64,000 nucleotides of DNA. It comes from Aminipila sp047974845. Its GTDB lineage: Bacteria; Bacillota; Clostridia; Peptostreptococcales; Anaerovoracaceae. This document shows positions 42,862 through 52,109 of this stretch, piece by piece. The notes below the pieces were generated by a model. It worked only from the letters and a program-made list of their open reading frames with translations, did no database searches and was not told the origin of the DNA. The stretch spans positions 1 to 64,000 of the forward strand of contig JBKECQ010000052.1 in assembly GCA_047974845.1 (NCBI GenBank), in the 5' to 3' direction. Position 1 is the first letter of the stretch, and each line of letters begins with the position of its first letter. The position numbers were made by a program, and so were the translations under genes.

Positions 42862-44538
42862 ATGGCTGACTTAGAGAAGAAGGGTATTTCAGAAACAGCA
42901 GAAACACAGACAGCTTCCAATTTTATTCATAACATTATAGATAAAGACTTGGAAACTCAAAAATATGGGGATAAGGTATATACAAGATTCCCACCGGAAC
43001 CAAATGGATACTTGCATATTGGTCATGCAAAATCTATTTGTCTAAACTTTTCCACTGCACAAAAATATGGTGGAAAGTGTAACTTAAGATATGACGATAC
43101 AAATCCTGTTAAGGAAGACATGGAATATGTGGATTCAATAGAAGAGGACGTAAAATGGCTTGGCTTCCAATGGGACGAAAGGCTTTGGGCTTCTGATTAC
43201 TTTGATAAAATGTATGAAGCGGCTGTAGAACTAATAAAAAAGGGCAAGGCTTTTGTATGCGATTTAAACTCTGAGCAGATTAGAGAATATAGAGGAACAT
43301 TAAAAGCACCGGGAAAAGAAAGTCCGTATAGAGGCAGGAGCATAGAAGAAAACTTAAAGCTTTTTGAAGAAATGAAAGAAGGAAAATATTCCGACGGAGA
43401 AAAAGTTTTAAGAGCGAAAATTGATATGTCTTCCCCTAATATAAACTTAAGAGATCCGGTTATATACAGGATTGCACATACAACACACCATAACACAGCG
43501 GATAAGTGGTGCATTTATCCTATGTATGACTTTGCACATCCTATTGAGGATGCAATAGAGGGAATTACACATTCAATTTGTACTCTTGAGTTTGAGGATC
43601 ACAGACCGCTTTATGATTGGGTTTTAAAAGAACTTGACTGGTGGGAGACTCCTCCTCAGCAGATTGAATTTGCTAGACTAAATATTACAAACACAGTAAT
43701 GTCAAAGAGATATTTAAAAGCTATGGTTGATGACGGAACTGTGGAAGGTTGGGATGACCCTCGTATGCCTACTATTGCAGGTCTGAGAAGGAGAGGCTAT
43801 ACTCCTGAATCCATTAGAGATTTTTGTGAGAGAATTGGTGTTTCAAAAGCCAATAGCATGGTGGATATAGCACTGCTTGAACATTGTGTAAGAGAGGATT
43901 TAAAATCCAAAGTACAAAGCCGAAATGTAGTAGAAAACCCTATTAAGGTTGTAATAACTAATTATCCTGAAGACAAGACAGAAGAAATGGAACTTGAGAA
44001 TAATAAAGAAGTTGCTGAAATGGGAAACAGAATGGTTCCTTTTTCAAGAGAACTTTATATAGATGGCGACGATTTTATGGAAGTTCCTGAGAAAAAATAT
44101 TTTAGAATGTTTCCGGGTAATGAAGTCAGATTTAAAGGGGCATATTTTATTACCTGTAATGATGTAGTGAAAAATGATGATGGTAGCATTAAGGAACTTC
44201 ACTGCACATATGATCCGGAAACAAGGAGCGGCAGTGGATTTGAGGGACGTAAGGTTAAAGGCACCATTCATTGGGTAGATGCAAAAACTGCAATCAAAAT
44301 AAAAATTCGTCAATACGGATACCTAATGGTCGAAAATGAAAATGGTGAAAGCATTATGAATCCAGCCTCTTTAAAGGAAATAGAAGCTTATGCTGAACCT
44401 GCTATTGCAGAGGCAAAACCGGGTGAACGCTATCAGTTCTTCAGACATGGTTATTATATAGCTGATACAAAACTTTCAGGAGACGAAGAGAAAATTTTTA
44501 ACAGAATCGTAGACTTAAAGAGTTCTTGGAAGAAATAG
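42862..44538 (+). CDS. glnS: Glutaminyl-tRNA synthetase
   Basis: A 558-residue class I synthetase that charges tRNA-Gln directly. The HIGH motif is in PPEPNGYLHIGHAKS, the KMSKS equivalent is VMSKR, and FEDHRPLYDWVLKEL and RDFCERIGVSKAN are GlnRS-specific stretches; the C-terminal anticodon-binding barrels are complete. Length matches the proteobacterial enzyme (about 550). Many Firmicutes lack GlnRS and use GluRS plus GatCAB, so its presence is noteworthy, though several Clostridia have it. AGGAGG precedes the ATG. Confidence 0.95.
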   Translation: MADLEKKGISETAETQTASNFIHNIIDKDLETQKYGDKVYTRFPPEPNGYLHIGHAKSICLNFSTAQKYGGKCNLRYDDTNPVKEDMEYVDSIEEDVKWLGFQWDERLWASDYFDKMYEAAVELIKKGKAFVCDLNSEQIREYRGTLKAPGKESPYRGRSIEENLKLFEEMKEGKYSDGEKVLRAKIDMSSPNINLRDPVIYRIAHTTHHNTADKWCIYPMYDFAHPIEDAIEGITHSICTLEFEDHRPLYDWVLKELDWWETPPQQIEFARLNITNTVMSKRYLKAMVDDGTVEGWDDPRMPTIAGLRRRGYTPESIRDFCERIGVSKANSMVDIALLEHCVREDLKSKVQSRNVVENPIKVVITNYPEDKTEEMELENNKEVAEMGNRMVPFSRELYIDGDDFMEVPEKKYFRMFPGNEVRFKGAYFITCNDVVKNDDGSIKELHCTYDPETRSGSGFEGRKVKGTIHWVDAKTAIKIKIRQYGYLMVENENGESIMNPASLKEIEAYAEPAIAEAKPGERYQFFRHGYYIADTKLSGDEEKIFNRIVDLKSSWKK

Positions 44539-44545
44539 AAACTTG

Positions 44546-44587
44546 AGCCGATGGGTTTTGGCAGATGCCGGAACTTATCGGCTTTTT
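44546..44587 (+). terminator. Terminator of glnS
   Basis: AGCCGAT pairs with ATCGGCT, with an inner GGTT/GAAC-like extension, followed by TTTTT. Confidence 0.75.
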
Positions 44588-44622
44588 CCATAGGTTAAGC
44601 GCAAGAATAAAAAGTATTAAGA

Positions 44623-44712
44623 GATGTTTAGAGAAATTAAGAGATATGCAGATGTATTTAGAGAAATCAAGAGATAGACAGATGTATTAAGAGAAATTTA
44701 GATATATTTAGA
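44623..44712. repeat. 30-bp direct tandem repeat, three copies
   Basis: The unit is near GATGTATTTAGAGAAATCAA plus GAGATAGACA. Copies begin at 44623 (28 bp), 44651 and 44681 (diverging at its end), filling the space before the malic enzyme ribosome site. Confidence 0.85.
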
Positions 44713-44725
44713 AAGGTAGGGTATT

Positions 44726-45880
44726 ATGTCATACTATGAAAAAGCATTAGAGGTACACGAAGAGCACAAGGGCAAAATTGAGGTGGTAAGTAAGCTGAAG
44801 GTAACAAACAAGGATGAACTTTCTGTTGCCTACACTCCGGGGGTTGCAGAGCCCTGCCGAAAAATTGCAAATAACCAGCAAGAGGTCTATAGATATACAT
44901 CAAAGGGAAATTTAGTTGCAGTAGTAAGCGATGGGTCGGCAGTCTTGGGACTGGGCAATATCGGTGCAAAGGCAGCAATGCCGGTTATGGAAGGAAAAGC
45001 TGTATTGTTTAAGGAATTTGCAGGAGTAGATGCATTTCCTATTTGCTTAGATACTCAGGATACAGAAGAGCTAATAAACATAATTAAGAATCTAGCGCCA
45101 ACTTTTGGAGGTATAAATTTAGAAGATATATCTGCTCCAAGATGCTTTGAAATTGAAAAAAGAGTTCAGGAACTAGTAGACATACCGGTATTTCACGATG
45201 ACCAGCACGGCACTGCTATTGTGGTATCGGCAGCAACAATAAATGCAGCAAAAGTTGTTAATAAGAAATTAAAAGAAATGAAAGTTGTTATAAATGGAGC
45301 AGGAGCAGCAGGTACTGCTATTGCAAAAATGCTTTTAAATATTGGAATAGGTAACATTGTTGTATGCGATAAATTTGGCGCATTGAACAGGAATGATGAC
45401 AAACTATCACCGGCTATGAAGGTTTTAGCTGAACAAACTAACAAAGATTTGGAAGAGGGAACGTTAAAGGATGTTATCGTTGGAGCGGATATGTTTGTGG
45501 GAGTATCAGGCCCTAAAGCTCTAACGGAGGAAATGGTAGCTAGTATGGCAAAAGATCCTATTGTTTTTCCTATGGCAAATCCTGAACCAGAAATTATGCC
45601 TGAATTGGCTAAAAAGGCAGGGGCAAAGGTTATTGGAACAGGAAGATCTGATTTTCCAAATCAAATAAATAATGTGCTGGCATTTCCGGGAATCTTTAAA
45701 GGGGCTCTTTCAGTCAGAGCAAGCCGAATTACGGAGGAGATGAAGGTTGCCGCAGCCTATGCTCTTGCAAATATGATTAAAGAAGAAGAGTTAAGTGAGG
45801 AAAACATTATACCAAGTGCCTTTGCGAAAGGGGTAGCAGATGCTGTAGCTCTTGCCGTTGCAAATACGTGGAATAAGTAG
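44726..45880 (+). CDS. NAD(P)-dependent malic enzyme
   Basis: A 384-residue oxaloacetate-decarboxylating malate dehydrogenase: malate to pyruvate and CO2. Motifs are SVAYTPGVAEPCRKI, SDGSAVLGLGNIGAKAAMPVMEGK, the metal/substrate segment NLEDISAPRCFEIE, and FHDDQHGTAIV. The nucleotide fold is VINGAGAAGTAIAKML. The length fits the short bacterial form without the phosphotransacetylase-like tail. GAAAGG lies before the ATG. Cofactor choice is not decided here. Confidence 0.95.
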   Translation: MSYYEKALEVHEEHKGKIEVVSKLKVTNKDELSVAYTPGVAEPCRKIANNQQEVYRYTSKGNLVAVVSDGSAVLGLGNIGAKAAMPVMEGKAVLFKEFAGVDAFPICLDTQDTEELINIIKNLAPTFGGINLEDISAPRCFEIEKRVQELVDIPVFHDDQHGTAIVVSAATINAAKVVNKKLKEMKVVINGAGAAGTAIAKMLLNIGIGNIVVCDKFGALNRNDDKLSPAMKVLAEQTNKDLEEGTLKDVIVGADMFVGVSGPKALTEEMVASMAKDPIVFPMANPEPEIMPELAKKAGAKVIGTGRSDFPNQINNVLAFPGIFKGALSVRASRITEEMKVAAAYALANMIKEEELSEENIIPSAFAKGVADAVALAVANTWNK

Positions 45881-45969
45881 GAAATAAGAAATAAGAAATA
45901 AGTTTATATTTATATAAGTTATATAGTAGGATATTGTAGTACAAGTGTATTTATCAAAGAGGTTGTAGA

Positions 45970-48267
45970 ATGTTAGTCAAGAAAATCCTTATTTATACTA
46001 TTGTTTTATTTATGGCTGTAGCGCTCATTAATTCTGAAGAAGCCAGAGCGGAGGTTGAAGTAGGGATTCGCGTAGGATACGTTGATTGCGCGGGCTTTAT
46101 TCATAATGATGATGGTAATATGAAAGGGTATGCAGTAGATTACCTTAAAGAGATTTCTAAAAATACAGGATGGGAATATGAATATATACAGGGATCCCTA
46201 GCTGAAAATTTAGATAGGCTTCGACGCGGAGAAATCGATTTAATGTGTGGTATAAGGTATACTAAGGAAAAAAATAGTCTCTTTCAATACTCCAAAAGGC
46301 CTATGGGAAAGACTACTAGTATCATATATGCAGCTGTTGACAATGAAGTAGCATACAATGATTTCAGTAATATGGAGGGCAAATCTTTTGGTGTGTTAAA
46401 AGGAAGCTCTGATGCTGCAGAATTAAGGAAATATGCCAACAAAAATAAATTTAGATATGAAATAATAACATATGAAGATGTTAATAAGTTAAAAAGAGCA
46501 GTGATTAACAAAGAAATTGACTTTATGGTCAATAAGAGTACTTTTATTCATAAAAACCTAAAAATTGTAGGGAGGTTTGGGTCAAACCCTTACTATTTTA
46601 TAAGCAAAAAACAAAATGTAGAGTTAATGGAACAATTGAATAATGCCTTAGATACCATAAATTCGGAAAATCAGTTTTTTGAGATTGACTTATTTGAAAG
46701 GCATTATGGAAAAGATAAAGTTAAATTTGCCCCGATGTTTACAAAAGAAGAGTTACAGGTTATAAAGAATAGTGGAGTTTTGACTGTTAGTATTTGGCCC
46801 GACAGAAAACCGTTGTCATATTATGATATAAACACGGGAGAAGCAAGTGGAATTAATATTGACATATTAAATCTGATTTCTGAAAAAAGTGGTTTAAAGT
46901 TCAACTATATACCTGCTTCTGCGGGTTCATGCCCTGTAGAAGATGTTATTAAAGGAAACAGTACATTGGCGGCTGGGGTAATACAAAATGAAGACTTATT
47001 GATTAATGATAAATTTATATTGTCATCCCCAACACAAGAAAGCAGTCTTGTGGCAGTTGTAAAAAAAGGGTTTAAATATGACCCGAATAAAGTAATTAAT
47101 GTTGCTCTAACTGCAAATTGGAAGATTATAGAGAAAGAAATACAAAAGGCTTTTCCAAGGGCTAGGATATTTTATATGGACTCAGATGAAGAATGCGCAA
47201 GGGCAATCAAGTCGGGTAAGGTAAGTATGTTAGTACAAAATGTAACGGTTATAGACCTTATCATACAGAAACCTTATTTTGATAACTTGGAAATAATACC
47301 TGTGCACTTCCAAAATGAAAGAGATTGTATAGCAGGATTAGCGGAGGATAGCAAAACATTAATTACTATCATAAACAAAACCATTGATGTATTAGACAGA
47401 GAAGAAATAAGTCAAATATTTATTAAAAATGTAATTGTCGAGAAGGTTCAACCCACAATAGGGGATATATTGTATAAAAATAGAGTAAGTATTACTATAT
47501 TATGTATTGTAGGGCTGGGCTTGATTATCTTAATGTTAAGGTTAAGAAGGGATAAATATTATTTTTTTGAAAAGATAGACGATAAAAGATTAAAAATTTT
47601 AGCAGGAATAAGTAAACGTGAAAAATCAAGCAGATATAAAAACGGAAATTTTTCAATTGCAGAAAGCCCATTTGACGTAAAAGTTCTTTCAGAATATCTG
47701 GCAAGCTCCTGTTACTATCAGTGCAAGGAAAGAGACGTTAAATTACGGGTATTTACAAAGGGAATAAAATCAGAAACCTTTATAGGGGATCAGATGAGCG
47801 TTTGTATGCTTATTTCCAATATCTTTTTAGATTCCATAACTTTTGCGGAACCTGACGGCTCCATTCAGTTCAAGATAATAAATAAAAATATAGGGAATAA
47901 CAGGGCAAATCTTATTTTTCAAATTAATAATACAGGTCAAAGCATTAGTTCTGATTGCTTAAGGAAGTTATTTGAATTTGAAAACAAGAAGAGCGGTATA
48001 TCCAATTGCCCGGATAGTGGATGGGGGTACTTCATCGCAAAACAGATAGTAGACATAATGGGAGGAGAAATGGTTATTGAAGGGATACCCGGAACCGGTA
48101 ATAATATAACCGTTCAATTGCCATTTGTTATGTCCCCGGATAGAAAACGCTTAAGCTTAAAGGAACTAAAGCTTTTAGGCATTATGGAAGAGGACAGTTA
48201 TAGAAACCGAGCAAGTATAAGTGATATAAACGATGATATTGAGATTTTAGATTCAGACAAATATTAA
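45970..48267 (+). CDS. Two SBP_bac_3 sensor domains with a degenerate histidine-kinase domain (pseudokinase)
   Basis: A 765-residue membrane protein. A signal anchor (residues 5-20) precedes two tandem periplasmic-binding-like domains, about 25-245 (VGIRVGYVDCAGF) and 255-480 (GVLTVSIWPDRKPL). A helix lies near 510-525. The rest resembles a hybrid-kinase core in which the phosphoacceptor helix is missing: no SHEx(R/K)TP motif exists. The N-box is changed to FLDSITF, the G1 box to NNTGQSI and the G2 box to GWGYFIA. Kinase activity is therefore improbable. A TAA (48265-48267) separates it by two codons from an in-frame receiver domain. Confidence 0.85.
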   Translation: MLVKKILIYTIVLFMAVALINSEEARAEVEVGIRVGYVDCAGFIHNDDGNMKGYAVDYLKEISKNTGWEYEYIQGSLAENLDRLRRGEIDLMCGIRYTKEKNSLFQYSKRPMGKTTSIIYAAVDNEVAYNDFSNMEGKSFGVLKGSSDAAELRKYANKNKFRYEIITYEDVNKLKRAVINKEIDFMVNKSTFIHKNLKIVGRFGSNPYYFISKKQNVELMEQLNNALDTINSENQFFEIDLFERHYGKDKVKFAPMFTKEELQVIKNSGVLTVSIWPDRKPLSYYDINTGEASGINIDILNLISEKSGLKFNYIPASAGSCPVEDVIKGNSTLAAGVIQNEDLLINDKFILSSPTQESSLVAVVKKGFKYDPNKVINVALTANWKIIEKEIQKAFPRARIFYMDSDEECARAIKSGKVSMLVQNVTVIDLIIQKPYFDNLEIIPVHFQNERDCIAGLAEDSKTLITIINKTIDVLDREEISQIFIKNVIVEKVQPTIGDILYKNRVSITILCIVGLGLIILMLRLRRDKYYFFEKIDDKRLKILAGISKREKSSRYKNGNFSIAESPFDVKVLSEYLASSCYYQCKERDVKLRVFTKGIKSETFIGDQMSVCMLISNIFLDSITFAEPDGSIQFKIINKNIGNNRANLIFQINNTGQSISSDCLRKLFEFENKKSGISNCPDSGWGYFIAKQIVDIMGGEMVIEGIPGTGNNITVQLPFVMSPDRKRLSLKELKLLGIMEEDSYRNRASISDINDDIEILDSDKY

Positions 48268-48273
48268 CAAAAT

Positions 48274-48693
48274 GTGAATCATGTGGAGGAAGAAACAACA
48301 TATGACTTTACAGGATGCAGAGTACTAATTGCAGACCATTCTGAGTTTTCAGCGGAGGCAACAAAAGAATTGTTGGAAATGGTGGGAATTGAGGTGAGGT
48401 GTGCCCATGATGGAGAAGAAGCCGTAAAATTATTTTTTGAAGTAGAGCCTGAGTTTTACGATATTATTCTTATGGACATAGAAATGCCCAAATATGATGG
48501 ATATGAAGCTACTAACATGATTAGAAATTCTCGATACGGAAATGCTAACAGCGTTATTATTCTAGCAATGGCGATGAACCCCTCAGGGGAAGAAGTGAAT
48601 CTATACCGCAAGGCTGGCATGGATGGATATATAGAAAAAACATTTGATGCAGGAAACCTTTACAAACTATTAAATAGCTACTATAAAATATAA
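48274..48693 (+). CDS. Single receiver (REC) domain, in frame with the upstream pseudokinase
   Basis: A 139-residue receiver domain. The phosphoacceptor Asp is present (LMDIEMPKYDG), but the acidic pair reads IADHSE with one Asp replaced by His, the switch Thr is lost (AMAMN for ALTAN), and the Lys is in EKTF where KP is usual. The frame is the same as the kinase upstream. GTG at 48274 is the first start, seven bases past the kinase stop, and has no good ribosome site. It was probably once the C-terminal domain of one hybrid protein. Reinitiation after the stop is possible. Confidence 0.75.
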   Translation: MNHVEEETTYDFTGCRVLIADHSEFSAEATKELLEMVGIEVRCAHDGEEAVKLFFEVEPEFYDIILMDIEMPKYDGYEATNMIRNSRYGNANSVIILAMAMNPSGEEVNLYRKAGMDGYIEKTFDAGNLYKLLNSYYKI

Positions 48694-48750
48694 AAAATAA
48701 GGCAATTGTGTATGAACCTTGATGTTTTAATACAAATTTGCACTGAAAAT

Positions 48751-48795
48751 AAGACTGCCATACTAATATAAAGATTAGTATGGCAGTCTTATTTT
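48751..48795. terminator. Strong bidirectional terminator
   Basis: AAGACTGCCATACTAAT pairs perfectly with ATTAGTATGGCAGTCTT around a 6-base loop, with T-rich tail on the plus side and A-rich lead on the other. It separates the receiver gene from the convergent hybrid kinase gene. Confidence 0.92.
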
Positions 48796-48818
48796 ATTTA
48801 GAAAGAATACAAGTCATA

Positions 48819-51602
48819 TTAATTATAATCTGAACTGTTTGTGCAAACTCCCGCAAGCTCATCTTTAAAAAGAGTCAATATAGTTGCTGCTTTTGCAGAT
48901 TCCTCTTTAAGTGCAAATTCAAGCTCAGCGGCTGTCTGTTGCAACGCATACAGTCCTAAGGTTCCGGCTAGACCCTTTACGGAGTGTGCTATCCTATGGG
49001 CTTCTGTATAGTTTTTGTCTATTAAAAGCTCCTGTATATCCGTATCAACGTGTGCATAGGCAGTTTTAAATTTAGTTAAATGCTTAATGTACTGTTTTTC
49101 TGAACAGCCTAAGTTTCTTGCAGCCTCAGAAAGACTGAAAGTAGAGTTTATAGAATTGGGAGGAGTAATTCTATTAGTACTGCACACAGTTCTCTTTTTC
49201 TCCGATAAGGTATGACTAGAACTATCTTTAGTCTCTGTTTCTTCAGAGGACTCTGTATTAGTTGAGTTCTCCGGGTCTGGATTAGAGTCTGTAGTATTAG
49301 ACGAATCAGAATTATCAACTTGGTCTGGGGAGGTTGGTATGTCTGATGATTGGTTGTCCTTTGCTCCGCCACCACTACACGTGTTCTTCTCCACAAGTAA
49401 GCTCCCAAAGTATGGGTATAATACTCGATAGAAATCTTGGTACCTAAAAGGCTTGCCGATAAAGTCATCCATTATATTTTTATACTTTTTCTTTGTGTCT
49501 ACATCAATATTGGTAGCTGTTAAAGCAATGATAGGGCACGTTATTCCTATTTCGGTTTTAAGTATTTCCGCTGCGGTATAACCATCCATATTTGGCATAT
49601 GTATATCCATTAGGATTACAGTGTAATAGTCTTCGGGGACTTTAATACACATATCAATTGCTTCTTGCCCATCGCAAGCGTGTTCACATATTATGTTTGA
49701 TTCAGATAACATATTTTCCGTAACTTCATAATTAAGTTCAGTATCTTCAACAACTAAAATTCTTCGACCATTTCCGTTAAGAGTAATGTTGCCGGTGGGT
49801 AATTCTTTATTTATGCCATAATTGCTTGGTTCTGCAATTCTAGCCCATATGGTGAAGTTGAATTTACTTCCCACAGACTTTTTGCTTTCAACCCAAATAT
49901 CTCCACCCATAGCGTTTACTACGTGTTTACATATTGCAAGACCAAGGCCTGTACCTTGATGTTGCTTTGTTAAGTGGTTTTCCAGTTGTTCAAATTCCTG
50001 AAATACCTTTGAAACATCAGACTCGTCAATGCCTAAGCCTGTATCCTCGACTGTAAACCTTAGGAGAGCTGAATCTCCTTGTCTATCAATTTGATTTACA
50101 GACAGCCTTATGTGGCCGGCAGAAGTAAATTTGCAAGCATTGTTTACAAGGTTTAACAGCACTTGTGCCAATCTGGTTTTATCTAAAGATAAGTATAGCT
50201 GTGGTGAAAAGTTAAAATCTTTAATATATTCCAGACCTTTGTTACAAATAATAGGAGCAAATATTTCTTCTGATTCTTTTAGCATTTCAAGAAGATTGAA
50301 CTCAGATGGATATAAAACAAAGTTAGATTTTTGAATTTTTGAAATGTCTAAAACATCATTTATAATATTAAGTAGCAACTCTGATGAAATATGAATTTTG
50401 GATAATACATCGTGTTGCTTTGTAGTAAGCTCTGTTCCCTTTAATATGTGAACCATACCAATGATAACATTTAAAGGTGTTTTTATTTCATGAGAGACGT
50501 TTGCAATGAATGATGCTTTGGCATTTGCAAAATATTCTATTTCCTTTAATTGTTGTTTTAATTCTGCATCCTTTTTATGGCTTTGTGTGCAATCTTGAAT
50601 TAAGCTAACAAATTTAGGCTCATCTTTTTCATCAAATATTGCAAAGCAATTGTAGTTTATGTAACGTATTTCACCTTCATGGGTATAAGACAATATAATA
50701 TCTTTTTGGTTTTCTGAAAAAGAGTGAGAGGGCAATGTTGCCGCAATTTCTTCAGGTAATACCGCAAAAGAGGTTTGTCCAATGGGATTTAATGTTTGAA
50801 TATTTAAAAGCTGTTTATATGTAGCGTTCATATATTCATATTTATAGTGCTTGTCTACTATGGCCATACCAACATCTGCATTTTCAATAGCTTTACTATA
50901 TAGCTGATTAAAGTATGCATTATATTGATTATTTTTAAGGTATATGGAAACAGACTTAATTACGCAAAGTATAAGTGCTGTTCCAACAAATATTGATAAT
51001 ATTGTCAATACTTCAAGAAATGCCTGCAATTCAATAGTCTTTCCTTCAATTCTATTTGAATATTGCAAAGTGTATTGACTGCGAATACCATCCCTTTTTT
51101 CTGAAGTATCAATAAAATCCTGACTGTACAACAGGCCAAGGTCTTTCTCATTAACAGCATTAATGATAGAGCTTATAAGGCTTTCACTACAATTTAAATA
51201 CGAATATAGCAGGAGTTGCTCTTTTGTATTTAAAGAAAAACTGGCAGCTCTCTTAGGCGATGAGCCATCATAGTCACTTAAAAACTCAAAACCACTAAGC
51301 TCATTACTGTTTGAAAAGCGAATATGGCTAATATTTATGCCATTATAGCTTGTAAGATTATTGGCGGAATTTGTAATTTTATATTTAGTCGCCGGGTCCC
51401 CCGTCGAAATATAAGACTTAGCTTCGACAATTAATTCATTGAAGGCCTTTTCATATGTACTATTAAAAGTTAAAAGGCTGCCTACACTTTCTTCGTAATT
51501 GACAAGTTGGGTGTTCGCAGAAACGTAGCAAATAAGGCAACCAACAAAAATAAGCGATAACACAATCATAATTGTTAAAATATATCGTAACTTATGTAGC
51601 AT
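48819..51602 (-). CDS. Hybrid sensor histidine kinase with receiver and HPt domains
   Basis: A 927-residue kinase. Helices lie near residues 8-28 and 205-225 with an outside sensor between. A PAS domain covers about 235-345. The phosphoacceptor is in ANVSHEIKTPLNV (about 368). The ATP domain has NLVNNACKFT, DTGLGI and GTGLGLAICKHV. A receiver follows with VVEDTELN and LMDIHMPNMDG (about 605-725). A Ser/Thr/Asn/Asp-rich linker (about 740-810) leads to an HPt domain with AHSVKGLAG. All phosphorelay sites are intact, unlike the neighbouring pseudokinase. Spo0A-type boxes overlap its promoter, so a sporulation-linked role is possible. The final acceptor is not in the window. Confidence 0.92.
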   Translation of the reverse strand: MLHKLRYILTIMIVLSLIFVGCLICYVSANTQLVNYEESVGSLLTFNSTYEKAFNELIVEAKSYISTGDPATKYKITNSANNLTSYNGINISHIRFSNSNELSGFEFLSDYDGSSPKRAASFSLNTKEQLLLYSYLNCSESLISSIINAVNEKDLGLLYSQDFIDTSEKRDGIRSQYTLQYSNRIEGKTIELQAFLEVLTILSIFVGTALILCVIKSVSIYLKNNQYNAYFNQLYSKAIENADVGMAIVDKHYKYEYMNATYKQLLNIQTLNPIGQTSFAVLPEEIAATLPSHSFSENQKDIILSYTHEGEIRYINYNCFAIFDEKDEPKFVSLIQDCTQSHKKDAELKQQLKEIEYFANAKASFIANVSHEIKTPLNVIIGMVHILKGTELTTKQHDVLSKIHISSELLLNIINDVLDISKIQKSNFVLYPSEFNLLEMLKESEEIFAPIICNKGLEYIKDFNFSPQLYLSLDKTRLAQVLLNLVNNACKFTSAGHIRLSVNQIDRQGDSALLRFTVEDTGLGIDESDVSKVFQEFEQLENHLTKQHQGTGLGLAICKHVVNAMGGDIWVESKKSVGSKFNFTIWARIAEPSNYGINKELPTGNITLNGNGRRILVVEDTELNYEVTENMLSESNIICEHACDGQEAIDMCIKVPEDYYTVILMDIHMPNMDGYTAAEILKTEIGITCPIIALTATNIDVDTKKKYKNIMDDFIGKPFRYQDFYRVLYPYFGSLLVEKNTCSGGGAKDNQSSDIPTSPDQVDNSDSSNTTDSNPDPENSTNTESSEETETKDSSSHTLSEKKRTVCSTNRITPPNSINSTFSLSEAARNLGCSEKQYIKHLTKFKTAYAHVDTDIQELLIDKNYTEAHRIAHSVKGLAGTLGLYALQQTAAELEFALKEESAKAATILTLFKDELAGVCTNSSDYN

Positions 51603-51643
51603 TTTAACTCCCCCCCTCCAGCAAAAATACTTTTGATAAATGC

Positions 51644-51683
51644 ATTGTAATATGTCGAAAAATAAAAGTAAAGAGCTTCGACA
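51644..51683 (-). promoter_or_regulatory. Promoter of the hybrid kinase gene with two inverted Spo0A-box matches
   Basis: On the minus strand TTTACT (plus 51667-51672) and TACAAT (plus 51644-51649) are 17 bp apart. TGTCGAA lies at 51653-51659, inside the spacer, and its inverted copy TTCGACA at 51677-51683, just upstream of the -35. TGTCGAA is the Spo0A box core. Confidence 0.5.
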
Positions 51684-51777
51684 AAAGCAGACAATTTACT
51701 ACTACTTTTATTTTTGAAAATGAGGTATAATACTAATCAATAGTGTAAAAAAACAAAAGTGAAAGGTAAATAAAAAA

Positions 51778-52080
51778 ATGATAACAGGTAAAAAAAGAAG
51801 TTACTTAAGGAGCTTGGCTCATAATATAGAACCTATGGTATATATAGGTAAGAGTGGACTTACAGACAATATTATAAAAGAGTTAGAGGTTAACTTAGAG
51901 GCAAGAGAGCTGGTAAAAGTAAAAATTCAAGAAAGTTGCGACTTAGACCCGAAAGAGGTTGCAAATAATATGGCAGAGAGCTTAAATGCAGAATTTGTAC
52001 AGGCTATAGGTAAAAAATTTACTCTTTATAGAGAATCAAAAGAGCATAAACAGATAGAATTGCCGAAAGCTAAAAGATAA
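51778..52080 (+). CDS. yhbY: YhbY-type CRM-domain RNA-binding protein
   Basis: A 100-residue ribosome-assembly-associated RNA-binding protein. It has the CRM-domain features LRSLAHNIEPMVYIGKSGLT, the GKSG loop, LEARELVKVKIQ and GKKFTLYR near the end. A TATAAT at 51726-51731 is a probable -10 for this cluster. GAAAGG precedes the ATG. It heads yhbY-truA-comEB-tagO-mnaA. Confidence 0.93.
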   Translation: MITGKKRSYLRSLAHNIEPMVYIGKSGLTDNIIKELEVNLEARELVKVKIQESCDLDPKEVANNMAESLNAEFVQAIGKKFTLYRESKEHKQIELPKAKR

Positions 52081-52109
52081 AAGTGTAAAGAGTAAAATAA
52101 ACGGTAAAA

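Noticed and set aside
49148..49468. 106-residue minus-strand ORF inside the hybrid kinase linker
   Set aside because: Alternate-frame reading of a low-complexity linker.
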